DNA from: Dechloromonas sp.
GTDB lineage: Bacteria > Pseudomonadota > Gammaproteobacteria > Burkholderiales > Rhodocyclaceae
NCBI GenBank assembly: GCA_011391255.1
Contig: JAABQV010000001.1
Span: forward strand, 124,001 to 188,000
Length of the DNA stretch: 64,000 nucleotides
Reading direction: 5' to 3'
Part shown: piece by piece, positions 17,753 through 25,165 of the stretch
How positions within the stretch are numbered: the stretch's first letter is position 1
How the letters are laid out: every line of letters starts with the position of its first letter
Program-made: the position numbers and the translations under genes
The notes under the pieces: model-generated
What the model was told of the DNA's origin: nothing
Seen by the model: the letters and a program-made list of their open reading frames with translations, nothing else
Database searches by the model: none

Positions 17753-19096
17753 ATGCCTGAAGTCGCCAGCTTTTCCTATCCCTTCGCCACCTTGCAGCAA
17801 CTCGCCGAGGATGTGCTCAAACATGCGCGGGACAAAGGAGCAACGGCTGCCGAGGTCGATGTATCCGAAGGTTTCGGGCAATCCGTCGGGGTCCGTTGCG
17901 ATGAAGTGGAAACCATCGAATTCAATCGCGACAAAGGTATCGGCATCACCATCTACGCCGGCCAGCGCAAGGGCTACGCCAGTACCTCCGATTTTTCAGC
18001 ACAGGCTTTGCGTGAAACCGTCGAGGCGGCTTTAAATATTGCCCGCTTTACCGCCGAAGACGATTGCGCCGGCCTGGCCGATGCCGCCTTGATGGCGAAA
18101 GATAGCCCGGATCTGGATTTGTACCATCCCTGGGCGTTGACCGTCGAAGATGCTATTGAAACGGCGCGCCTTTGCGAACAGGCGGCCTATGAAGCCAGTC
18201 CATTGATCAGCAACTCGGAAGGCGCTTCGGTATCGACCCAGCAGGCGCATTTTGTCTCGGCCAACAGCCTCGGTTTCATGGGTGGCTACCCGACCTCGCG
18301 GCATTACATCTCGTGCTCGGTGATTGCGGGCGAACAGGATGCGATGCAGCGCGATGACTGGTACACCACCAGCCGCTTGGCCAGTGCGCTTGATGCACCG
18401 GCAACGGTCGGGCGGATTGCCGCCGAGCGTGCGGTGGCACGTTTGAATGGGCGCAAGGTCAAGACTGGCGAATTCCCGGTGTTGTTTGAGGCGCCGTTGG
18501 CCGGCGGCCTGCTCGGCAGTCTGGTGCATGCCGCCAGTGGCGGTGCGCTGTACCGCAAGTCTTCGTTCCTGCTTGATCACCTCGGCAAACAGGTGATGCC
18601 GGATTTCGTCAATATCAGCGAGCAGCCACACATCCTGCGCGGGCTGGGTTCGGCCTCTTTCGACAGCGACGGGGTTGCGACTAAGCCACGTCAGGTTGTT
18701 GCCAACGGCATCCTGCAAGGCTATTTTCTCAGCACCTACACGGCGCGCAAGTTGGGCATGCAAACAACGGGTAATGCCGGCGGCAGCCATAACCTGATTA
18801 TCCAGCCGGGCGAACTTGATTTGGCCGGCTTGCTGCAACGCATGGGGCGCGGCTTATTGGTCACTGAGTTGCTTGGCCAGGGCATTAATTATGTGACTGG
18901 CGATTATTCACGCGGTGCGGCTGGTTACTGGATCGAGAACGGCCAGATTGCTTATCCGGTTGAAGAAATAACCATCGCTGGTAATCTCAAAGACATGCTG
19001 CTTGGCATTGTGGCAGTGGGTAACGACGTCCAGGTGCGCGGTTCAAAGCAAACCGGGTCGATTTTGATTGACCGCATGACGGTGGCTGGCGAATAG
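17753..19096 (+). CDS. pmbA: Metalloprotease PmbA (TldE)
   Basis: The TldE subunit of the TldD/TldE zinc metalloprotease, which processes small peptides such as microcin B17 and degrades unfolded peptides. The 447-residue protein shows the family segments VGVRCDEVETIEFNRDKGIG, GGSHNLII and the C-terminal GNLKDMLLGIVAVGNDVQVR. PmbA lacks the zinc-binding HExxxH of TldD, as expected here. TldD is not in the window. It is divergent from yjgA. No terminator hairpin is evident between it and the next gene. Confidence 0.93.
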   Translation: MPEVASFSYPFATLQQLAEDVLKHARDKGATAAEVDVSEGFGQSVGVRCDEVETIEFNRDKGIGITIYAGQRKGYASTSDFSAQALRETVEAALNIARFTAEDDCAGLADAALMAKDSPDLDLYHPWALTVEDAIETARLCEQAAYEASPLISNSEGASVSTQQAHFVSANSLGFMGGYPTSRHYISCSVIAGEQDAMQRDDWYTTSRLASALDAPATVGRIAAERAVARLNGRKVKTGEFPVLFEAPLAGGLLGSLVHAASGGALYRKSSFLLDHLGKQVMPDFVNISEQPHILRGLGSASFDSDGVATKPRQVVANGILQGYFLSTYTARKLGMQTTGNAGGSHNLIIQPGELDLAGLLQRMGRGLLVTELLGQGINYVTGDYSRGAAGYWIENGQIAYPVEEITIAGNLKDMLLGIVAVGNDVQVRGSKQTGSILIDRMTVAGE

Positions 19097-19190
19097 GGAA
19101 CAGTCGTTTTTTCAGTTTGCTACGCTTTTGGCTGCATAAAACAACAAAACCTAGGGTTTTCACCACTCGTTAAAATTTTGGCGCTGCCTA

Positions 19191-19221
19191 AAATGAGGTT
19201 TGATTTACCGAATCCTCATTT
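19191..19221 (+). promoter_or_regulatory. 8-bp inverted repeat in the leader of the first TRAP binding-protein gene
   Basis: AAATGAGG at 19191-19198 is repeated inverted as CCTCATTT at 19214-19221, with a 15-base loop, 24 bases before the ATG. It may be an operator or an mRNA hairpin. It is not followed by a T-tract, so it is not a terminator. No counterpart was seen before the second paralogue. Confidence 0.3.
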
Positions 19222-19244
19222 ATTCATTACAAGGTGGAGACAAT

Positions 19245-20333
19245 ATGCAACGTCGTGATTTTCTGAAAAAAGCTTCCGTTGGTGCCGCTGCCGGTGCCGC
19301 AGCAACTTTTGCCGCGCCGGCTATGGCCGCTGATCTGCCCAGCGTCAAATGGCGTCTGACTTCAAGCTTTCCGAAGAGCTTGGACACCATTTACGGTGGC
19401 GCTGAGCAATTAGCCGATCGTTTGCGCGACCTGACCGGCGGCAAGTTTGATATTCGCGTTTTCCCGGGTGGCGAAATCGTCCCCGGCCTGCAGGCCATGG
19501 ATGCCGTTCAGCAGGGCACCGTCGAGTGCTGCCACACAGCGTCTTACTATTATGTCGGTAAAGACCGCACCTTTGCTTTCGGCACCTGTATTCCCTTCGG
19601 GATGAATGCGCGTCAGACCAACGCCTGGATGTACTACGGTGGCGGCCAGCAGTTGCTGGACGAGTTCTACGCCGGCTATAACTTTATTTCCTTCCCCGGC
19701 GGCAATAGCGGCACCCAGATGGGCGGCTGGTGGCGCAAGGAAGTAAACACTGTTGCCGATCTCAAGGGCATCAAAATGCGTATCGGCGGCTTGGGCGGCG
19801 CGGTCTTGGCAGAGCTCGGCGTTGTGCCGCAGCAGATTGCCGCTGGCGATATTTATCCGTCACTGGAAAAAGGCACGATCGACGCTGCTGAATGGATCGG
19901 TCCTTACGACGATGAAAAGCTCGGCTTCTACAAGGTTGCCAAAAACTACTATGGTCCGGGCTGGTGGGAGCCATCAACCTGTTTGCAATTCTTCGTGAAC
20001 AAAAAAGAGTGGGACAAGCTGCCCAAGGAGTATCAAGCTGCATTCAAAGTCGCCGCTGCTGAAGCCAACGTCACGATGACTGCCGAGTACGATCACAAGA
20101 ACCCGGGTGCGCTCGCTAAACTTTTGCAGAACGGCGTCAAACTAAGACCTTTCTCAAAAGAGATCATGTCCGCTGCGTACACTGCTGCCAAAAAAGTTCT
20201 CGACGAAGAAGCAGGGAAGAACGAAAAATTCAAGAAGGTTTACGACTCTTATACTAAATATGCCAAAACCCAGCGTGCCTGGTTTGCGGTAGCGGAAATG
20301 CCGATGGACGTCTTCAATCAGGCAAACCGTTAA
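19245..20333 (+). CDS. TRAP transporter substrate-binding protein, TakP-like (copy 1)
   Basis: Periplasmic solute receptor of a TRAP transporter, 362 residues. The frame is open from 19200, but ATG at 19245 follows AAGGTGGAGA and begins the Tat-type signal MQRRDFLKKASVG with cleavage near AAPAMAADL. The mature protein resembles the TakP / lactate-binding TRAP receptors that bind 2-oxo acids or lactate: LTSSFPKSLDTIYGGAEQL, GTVECCHTASYYYVG, KGIKMRIGGLGG, DAAEWIGPYDDEKLGFY. It is followed by a near-copy at 20593, while the membrane subunits lie about 6 kb away on the other strand. Pocket-region residues differ from copy 2 (GWWEPSTCLQFF here). Confidence 0.88.
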   Translation: MQRRDFLKKASVGAAAGAAATFAAPAMAADLPSVKWRLTSSFPKSLDTIYGGAEQLADRLRDLTGGKFDIRVFPGGEIVPGLQAMDAVQQGTVECCHTASYYYVGKDRTFAFGTCIPFGMNARQTNAWMYYGGGQQLLDEFYAGYNFISFPGGNSGTQMGGWWRKEVNTVADLKGIKMRIGGLGGAVLAELGVVPQQIAAGDIYPSLEKGTIDAAEWIGPYDDEKLGFYKVAKNYYGPGWWEPSTCLQFFVNKKEWDKLPKEYQAAFKVAAAEANVTMTAEYDHKNPGALAKLLQNGVKLRPFSKEIMSAAYTAAKKVLDEEAGKNEKFKKVYDSYTKYAKTQRAWFAVAEMPMDVFNQANR

Positions 20334-20436
20334 TTGTTTGGATAGGCTAAGCCAAGGCGTTAGATAATCAATCGGAGTTTTTTTTAACACGCCCTTGATT
20401 CTCACCGGCGCAGTCATCGTTACACCTTGGCAAGAA

Positions 20437-20475
20437 AGAGCTCAAGCGTATCGCAAGATATGCTTGGGCTCTTTT
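20437..20475 (+). terminator. Rho-independent terminator after TRAP receptor copy 1
   Basis: An 11-bp stem (AGAGCTCAAGC at 20437-20447 with GCTTGGGCTCT at 20462-20472, one G-U pair) continues into an inner TATC/GATA stem capped by a GCAA tetraloop, then TTTT. It separates the two receptor genes into distinct transcripts, so the second copy needs its own promoter in 20476-20592. Confidence 0.8.
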
Positions 20476-20592
20476 GCATTTGGGTGGCAAGTTAAAAGCC
20501 AACTCACGCTGCACTAGTCAAAACAAATTAATTGGTGAAGAATTAATTCGGCCAGCTTTGGCTGAGTTCGTTAAGACCTACAAGGAGACAAA

Positions 20593-21681
20593 ATGCAACG
20601 TCGTGATTTTCTGAAAAAAGCTTCCGTTGGTGCCGTAGCCGGTGCTGCAGTGACGATGGCCGCGCCGGCCATCGCCCAGTCCCTGCCGACTATCAAATGG
20701 CGTCTGACCTCCAGCTTCCCGAAGAGCCTGGATACCATCTACGGAGGCGCTGATGTGTTGGCTAATCGCCTGCGTGCGATGACCGGCGGCAAGTTCGATA
20801 TCCGTGTCTTCCCCGGTGGCGAAATCGTTCCCGGTCTACAGGCACTGGACGCCGTGCAGCAAGGCACTGTTGAGTGCTGCCATACCTGTTCCTACTACTA
20901 CGTTGGCAAGGACAAGACCTTCGGTTTTGGTACCTCGGTTCCGTTCGGCATGAATGCGCGCCAGATGAACGCCTGGATCTACTACGGTGGTGGTCAGAAA
21001 CTGCTCGACGATTTCTACGCCGACTACAACATCGTTTCATTTGCCGGCGGCAATACCGGGGTGCAGATGGGTGGCTGGTTCCGCAAAGAAGTCAAATCCC
21101 TGGTTGACGTCAAAGGTCTGAAAATTCGTATCGCCGGTCTTGGCGGTAACGTTTTTGCTGCACTCGGCGCGGTACCGCAACAGATCGCTGGCGGCGACAT
21201 CTATCCGGCGCTGGAGAAAGGCACGATCGATGCTGCTGAGTGGGTTGGCCCTTACGACGACGAAAAACTTGGCTTTTTCAAGGTTGCCAAGAATTACTAC
21301 TACCCGGGTTGGTGGGAACCGGGCCCGGTCATCCACTTTTTCGTTAACAAAAAAGAGTGGGACAAGCTGCCGAAGGAATATCAGGAAGCCTTCCAGGCTG
21401 CGGCGTACGAAGCCAACGTGACGATGATGGCCGAATACGACCACAAGAACCCGGCTGCGCTCTCCAAGCTGTTGCAGTCTGGTGTCAAGCTACGAGCCTA
21501 TCCCAAGGATGTTATGGAAGCAGCCTACAAGGCAGCGCAGGAGCTTTATGCTGATGAGGCCGGCAAAAACCCGGCTTTCAAGAAGATTTACACCGAGTAC
21601 GATAAGTACCGGAAAACGCAGAACGCCTGGTTTAGTCTGGCCGAAGCGCGAATGGATGGCTTCTCGCAGCTGCACAAATAA
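20593..21681 (+). CDS. TRAP transporter substrate-binding protein, TakP-like (copy 2)
   Basis: A 362-residue paralogue of the preceding gene with the same Tat signal (MQRRDFLKKASVG, cleavage near AAPAIAQSL) and collinear throughout with no gaps. The first 43 coding bases are identical to copy 1, whereas later regions differ. Conserved TRAP landmarks are GTVECCHTCSYYYVGKDKTF, GLKIRIAGLGG and DAAEWVGPYDDEKLGF. Differences near the presumed ligand pocket (NTGVQMGGWF and GWWEPGPVIHFF) suggest a related but distinct carboxylate ligand. The start is supported by AAGGAGACAAA just upstream. It has its own terminator at 21783-21809. Confidence 0.88.
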   Translation: MQRRDFLKKASVGAVAGAAVTMAAPAIAQSLPTIKWRLTSSFPKSLDTIYGGADVLANRLRAMTGGKFDIRVFPGGEIVPGLQALDAVQQGTVECCHTCSYYYVGKDKTFGFGTSVPFGMNARQMNAWIYYGGGQKLLDDFYADYNIVSFAGGNTGVQMGGWFRKEVKSLVDVKGLKIRIAGLGGNVFAALGAVPQQIAGGDIYPALEKGTIDAAEWVGPYDDEKLGFFKVAKNYYYPGWWEPGPVIHFFVNKKEWDKLPKEYQEAFQAAAYEANVTMMAEYDHKNPAALSKLLQSGVKLRAYPKDVMEAAYKAAQELYADEAGKNPAFKKIYTEYDKYRKTQNAWFSLAEARMDGFSQLHK

Positions 21682-21709
21682 AGTATTACACCCCAAGAGT
21701 GCTGATAAA

Positions 21710-21765
21710 GCCCCTGCACAGCAAGACGGCCAGCAAAGCTGGCGCGTTGCTGTGGATTCCTGGGG
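21710..21765 (+). other. Nested hairpin in the 3' region of TRAP receptor copy 2
   Basis: CACAGCAA (21717-21724) pairs perfectly with TTGCTGTG (21747-21754), and inside it GCCAGC (21729-21734) pairs with GCTGGC (21738-21743) around a three-base loop. A further outer pairing of GCCCC near 21710 with GGGGC near 21762 is possible. The structure is not followed directly by a T-run. It precedes the true terminator by about 30 bases, so it could stabilise the mRNA 3' end or be a small-RNA-like element. Confidence 0.45.
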
Positions 21766-21782
21766 GGCGCGGTCAACAGCAG

Positions 21783-21809
21783 AAACCCCGCGAATTTCGC
21801 GGGTTTTTT
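21783..21809 (+). terminator. Rho-independent terminator after TRAP receptor copy 2
   Basis: CCCGCG (21787-21792) and CGCGGG (21798-21803) form a GC-rich stem with a five-base AATTT loop, followed by six T residues. It lies about 100 bases downstream of the stop codon and 19 bases from the end of the convergent dps gene. The flanking AAA and TTT could let it work in both directions. Confidence 0.85.
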
Positions 21810-21827
21810 ATGGGCAAATTTGTTGGC

Positions 21828-22292
21828 TTAATCGCCCAACATACTGCGCAGCATCCAGGCATTTTTTTCGTGGATCTGCATGCGCTGGGTCAGTAGATCG
21901 GCGCTCGGTTCATCGCTCGCCTTGTTGACCGCCGGCATCAAGCTGCGCGCCGTTTTGACGACGGCTTCCTGACCGGCGAGAAGTTGCTTGAGCATCTCGG
22001 TGGCATTCGGCACACCTTCGCTTTCCTTGATCACCGTCAGCTTGACGAACTCGCGGTAAGTGCCGGGGGCGGGGAAGCCAAGGGCGCGGATACGCTCGGC
22101 AATCAAGTCCAGCGCGTTCCATAGTTCGGTGTATTGATCCATGAACATCGTGTGCAGGGTGTTGAACTGCGGGCCGGTCACGTTCCAGTGGAAATTGTGC
22201 GTCTTGAGGTACAGCGTGTAAGAGTCAGCGAGCAGGCGCGACAAGCCGTCTGCAATTTTTTCACGATCTTTCTTACTCATGCCGGTATCCAT
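21828..22292 (-). CDS. dps: Dps-family DNA-binding ferritin
   Basis: Stores iron and protects DNA under starvation and oxidative stress as a dodecamer. The 154-residue product begins at ATG 22292, preceded by AGGAGAACATC. The frame is open to 22535, but the extension runs into lldD and has no Dps features. The ferroxidase-site signature is visible as LKTHNFHWNVTGPQFNTLH with the downstream MDQYTELWNALDLIAERIRA. The lysine-rich N-terminus (MSKKDREK) could contact DNA. It is convergent with TRAP receptor copy 2 and downstream of lldD on the same strand, but 101 bases separate them, so it probably has its own promoter. Confidence 0.95.
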   Translation of the reverse strand: MDTGMSKKDREKIADGLSRLLADSYTLYLKTHNFHWNVTGPQFNTLHTMFMDQYTELWNALDLIAERIRALGFPAPGTYREFVKLTVIKESEGVPNATEMLKQLLAGQEAVVKTARSLMPAVNKASDEPSADLLTQRMQIHEKNAWMLRSMLGD

Positions 22293-22378
22293 GATGTTCT
22301 CCTGTTTTTGATTGCGGTTAACGTTCTTCATAATGGACTTGCGCACGGCAAATTGACAATTGATTGTGCCAATCGTTG

Positions 22379-22399
22379 CGATAGCGTTCAGTGCTATCG
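22379..22399 (-). repeat. 7-bp perfect inverted repeat at the lldD 3' end
   Basis: CGATAGC (22379-22385) and GCTATCG (22393-22399) flank a seven-base loop and overlap the lldD stop codon, which ends at 22394. No T-tract follows on the minus strand, so a standard intrinsic terminator is not supported. It could still be a processing hairpin or a site upstream of dps. Confidence 0.35.
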
Positions 22400-23557
22400 G
22401 AGGTTGTCGAGTTGCGCCGGCGTGATTTCGGCAATACGGTTGACGCCGGTCAGCGCCATTGCCACTTCGAGTTCGCGCTTGAAGGTTGCCAGCAAATCGC
22501 GCAGGCCGGCTTCGCCGCCACCGGCCATCGCCCACACCCAGGGGCGACCGATCAGTACGCCATTGGCGCCCAGTGCCAGCGCCCGGAAAATATCCAGCCC
22601 GCTACGCACGCCGCCGTCCATCAGCACTTCAACTCGCCCGCCAAGGGCGGCGGTAATCGCCGGTAGTTTGGAGATTGACGAGGCGACACCATCCAGCTGG
22701 CGCCCACCGTGATTGGAAACAATCACCCCATCAGCCCCGGCATCGGCGGCAGCCAGCGCGTCGTTCACCTCCTGAACGCCCTTGATCAGCAACTTGCCCG
22801 GCCACAGGCTGCGCAGCCAGGCGATGTCCTCCCAGGTCACCGATGGATCGAACTGGCTGCCTATCCACTGCCGGAAGGCCGCCTGATCATTGGGCTCGGG
22901 GATGACTTCGGCGAGGTTGCCGAAATGATGCGGCCGACCCATGATCCCAATATCCCAAATCCAGCCGGGGCGGGTGCCGATCTGCCAGGCTTTGGCCAGA
23001 CTGTTTTTCAAATTGTTGGACATGATGCCGTTGCGCATGTCGCGGTGGCGCATGCCGGTGACTGCCAGATCGACGGTGAAAACCAGCGTCGTGCAGCCGT
23101 TTGCTTGTGCGCGCAGCAGTAACTCCTTGATCAAGCCGCGATCACGAATCATGTAAAGCTGAAACCAGAACGGCTTGCTGCTCAGGGCGCGCAGTTCTTC
23201 CAGCGGGCAGATGCCTACGGTCGACAGCGTAAACGGCAGCGAAAATTGATTGGCCGCGCGCAGCGCCTGAGCCTCACCGCGCCGCCCGAAGAGTCCGGCG
23301 AGGCCTATCGGGGCAAGCGCCAGCGGCATGCCAACCGCTTCACCGGCTAGCGTGCTGCTGGTGTCGATGCTTGAAACATCGCGCATGACTTGCTGGCGCA
23401 GGCAGATTGCCTGAAAGTCGCGGACATTGGCGGCCAGCGTCACTTCATCATTGGCACCGCCGTCGATATAGTCAAAGAGAAAGCGCGGCAACTTCTTTTC
23501 TGCCAGCCGGCGGTAATCGAGCGCGGTGGCCGGTTGCACATTCATCGTCTGGCCCAT
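22394..23557 (-). CDS. lldD: FMN-dependent L-lactate dehydrogenase / alpha-hydroxyacid oxidase
   Basis: A 387-residue member of the FMN-dependent alpha-hydroxyacid dehydrogenase family, which oxidises L-lactate to pyruvate and passes electrons to the quinone pool. Landmarks are the N-terminal FDYIDGGANDE, LALAPIGLAGLFGRRGE (FMN site), the VSNHGGRQLDG motif with the catalytic histidine and substrate arginine, and LMDGGVRSGLDIFRALALGA. Related family members use glycolate or mandelate, so lactate is favoured mainly by context. It starts one base after the stop of the FAD-linked D-hydroxyacid dehydrogenase gene, and both could act on carboxylates brought in by the nearby TRAP system. An internal ATG four codons later is an alternative start. 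Confidence 0.88.
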   Translation of the reverse strand: MGQTMNVQPATALDYRRLAEKKLPRFLFDYIDGGANDEVTLAANVRDFQAICLRQQVMRDVSSIDTSSTLAGEAVGMPLALAPIGLAGLFGRRGEAQALRAANQFSLPFTLSTVGICPLEELRALSSKPFWFQLYMIRDRGLIKELLLRAQANGCTTLVFTVDLAVTGMRHRDMRNGIMSNNLKNSLAKAWQIGTRPGWIWDIGIMGRPHHFGNLAEVIPEPNDQAAFRQWIGSQFDPSVTWEDIAWLRSLWPGKLLIKGVQEVNDALAAADAGADGVIVSNHGGRQLDGVASSISKLPAITAALGGRVEVLMDGGVRSGLDIFRALALGANGVLIGRPWVWAMAGGGEAGLRDLLATFKRELEVAMALTGVNRIAEITPAQLDNLR

Positions 23558-23558
23558 G

Positions 23559-24950
23559 CTAGAAAATCTTTCCCGGATTGAGCAAGCCCTTGGGGTCGAG
23601 GGCGTTCTTTACGGTGCGCATCAGGGCGATTTCTTCGGCGCTGCGGCTGATCGAGAGCCATGGTTTCTTCTCCAGGCCGACGCCGTGTTCGGCGGAAACC
23701 GAGCCGCGAAAGGCAGCCAGTCCGCCATAAACTACTGCCTCGATTTTTGGCCGCAAGGCGGCGTTTTCGGCGGGTGGCGTGACGACGGCCAGATGCAGGT
23801 TGCCGTCGCCGAGGTGGCCGAATATGAAAACCGGCATTTCACCGGGTAATTCGCGTAGCTGCTGGCTGACGCGCGTGGCGTAACTTTCCATTTCACCGAG
23901 CGGCAGCGAAATATCAAAAATTACCGGCCGGCCAAACTGCATCACCTGCTCAACATCGTCACGCAAGGCCCAGAAGGCCTGACAGTCAGCGTCCGATTGA
24001 GCGACTGCAGCGTCGGCGATCAGCTCGCCTTCAAAGGCTGTCTCCAGTGCATTGTTGAAGCGTAGCGTGTCGAATTCGCGGTCAGCGCCCTGGCTTTCAA
24101 GCAGCGCGTAGAAGGGGTAATTCTGGGCGAGCGGTGGCTGTCCTTTAGCCGGCGGGCGGGTCACTAATTGGTAGAAGTCCTGCCACATCACCTCAAAGGC
24201 CGAGAGCGAGCCGCCGAGCGCGCGATCCATGTGCTTGAGGAATTGTGGAATCTGCTCGAAGTTGTCGAAGGCGGCAAAGGCCATGTTGGTCGTTGTTGGC
24301 CGCTCACGCAGGCGCAGGACGAGGCGGGTGATGATGCCGAGGGTGCCTTCCGAGCCGATGAACAAATGCTTGAGGTCGTAGCCGGCGTTGTTCTTGATCA
24401 GCTGATTGAGCGCCGGAATGATGGTCCCGTCAGCCAGTACCACCTCGACGCCAAGCACCATGTCGCGCGCCATGCCGTAGCGGATAACACGGTTGCCGCC
24501 GGCGTTGGTCGCCGCGTTGCCGCCAATGCTGGCGCTGCCGCGCGCCCCGAGATCGAGCGGGAAGCAAAGATCAAGCGCTTCGGCAGCTTCCTGAATGCTT
24601 TGCAGGGTGGCACCGGCCTCCACCTGAGCAATGCGCTGGATCGGGTCAATACGCTCGATGGCGCGCATCCGCTCCAGGGAGATAACAATGTCTTCAGGCC
24701 TTGTATCTGCACCATGTACCAGACCGGTCAGGCCGCCATGGGTGACGACAGTCTGGTCGTGGGTGTGGCAGTAGCGCATTACGGCGGCAAGTTGCCCGGT
24801 TGTCCGTGGGCGAACCAGCGCCCTGGCCTTGAGGCCATCCGGCCGCCAGACACCGGCGGAGCGACCTGCCGTTTCGGTTTCATCCAGCACGCCATCGATG
24901 CCGACGATAGCGCGCAAATTCCCGATCAGAGTCGTTTCAGAGCTATTCAT
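23559..24950 (-). CDS. FAD-linked D-lactate/2-hydroxyacid dehydrogenase (GlcD/DLD family)
   Basis: A 463-residue flavoprotein with an N-terminal FAD-binding domain of the PCMH type (VTHGGLTGLVHGADT, DLGARGSASIGGNAATNAGG, FIGSEGTLGIITRLVLRLR) and a C-terminal FAD-oxidase domain (FGHLGDGNLHLAV, SAEHGVGLEKKPWL, ALDPKGLLNPGKIF). It probably oxidises D-lactate, 2-hydroxyglutarate or glycolate. The frame is open to 25121, but residues above 24950 are the translation of a repeat element, so ATG 24950 is chosen. It is paired with lldD one base downstream, giving both stereospecific dehydrogenases in one transcript. Confidence 0.88.
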   Translation of the reverse strand: MNSSETTLIGNLRAIVGIDGVLDETETAGRSAGVWRPDGLKARALVRPRTTGQLAAVMRYCHTHDQTVVTHGGLTGLVHGADTRPEDIVISLERMRAIERIDPIQRIAQVEAGATLQSIQEAAEALDLCFPLDLGARGSASIGGNAATNAGGNRVIRYGMARDMVLGVEVVLADGTIIPALNQLIKNNAGYDLKHLFIGSEGTLGIITRLVLRLRERPTTTNMAFAAFDNFEQIPQFLKHMDRALGGSLSAFEVMWQDFYQLVTRPPAKGQPPLAQNYPFYALLESQGADREFDTLRFNNALETAFEGELIADAAVAQSDADCQAFWALRDDVEQVMQFGRPVIFDISLPLGEMESYATRVSQQLRELPGEMPVFIFGHLGDGNLHLAVVTPPAENAALRPKIEAVVYGGLAAFRGSVSAEHGVGLEKKPWLSISRSAEEIALMRTVKNALDPKGLLNPGKIF

Positions 24951-25000
24951 GGCCAGCAATGTTATTACACATTGAACCGGGGTGTGGCGCCGAGGCTGGC

Positions 25001-25140
25001 GCCGGGTGCAATCGAAAGTGTGGGGAATTCCCGTTCGTGGAGAGCCTGTCGAACCACAGACTCCTGTGCTGACAAGCCCTTCGACAAGCTCTGGGCGAAC
25101 GGGTGAGGCGGCTTGATCCACACTTTCGATCGCACCCGCT
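25001..25140. repeat. REP/MITE-like palindromic repeat element
   Basis: A roughly 140-base imperfect palindrome between two genes. The outer arms of 23 bases (25001-25023 and 25118-25140) match inverted with about three mismatches around ATCGAAAGTGTGG. Inside, CCCGTTCG near 25031 pairs with CGAACGGG near 25096, and GAGCCTGTCGAA pairs with TTCGACAAGCTC. The inner motif is the widespread proteobacterial repeat of the form TTCGACAAGCTC-N-GGGCGAAC. When translated it gives the well-known spurious peptide VRPELVEG, which explains the long false N-terminus of the neighbouring frame. Confidence 0.75.
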
Positions 25141-25165
25141 GGTGCACAGAGATTTTTTGCTTCCG

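Noticed and set aside
22340..22375. Sigma-54-like promoter (TTGGCACA...) upstream of dps on the minus strand
   Set aside because: The distance from GG to the expected GC element is wrong and no TTGC follows, so the match is not credible.
22293..22535. N-terminal extension of Dps to 22535
   Set aside because: The extra 81 residues overlap lldD and have no ferritin features; ATG 22292 has an ideal ribosome-binding site.
24168..25106. 312-codon rightward open frame
   Set aside because: Antisense to the FAD dehydrogenase and running into the repeat element; no motifs or ribosome-binding site.
24951..25121. N-terminal extension of the FAD dehydrogenase to 25121
   Set aside because: The extension translates the palindromic repeat (VRPELVEG-type peptide), so it is not protein-coding.
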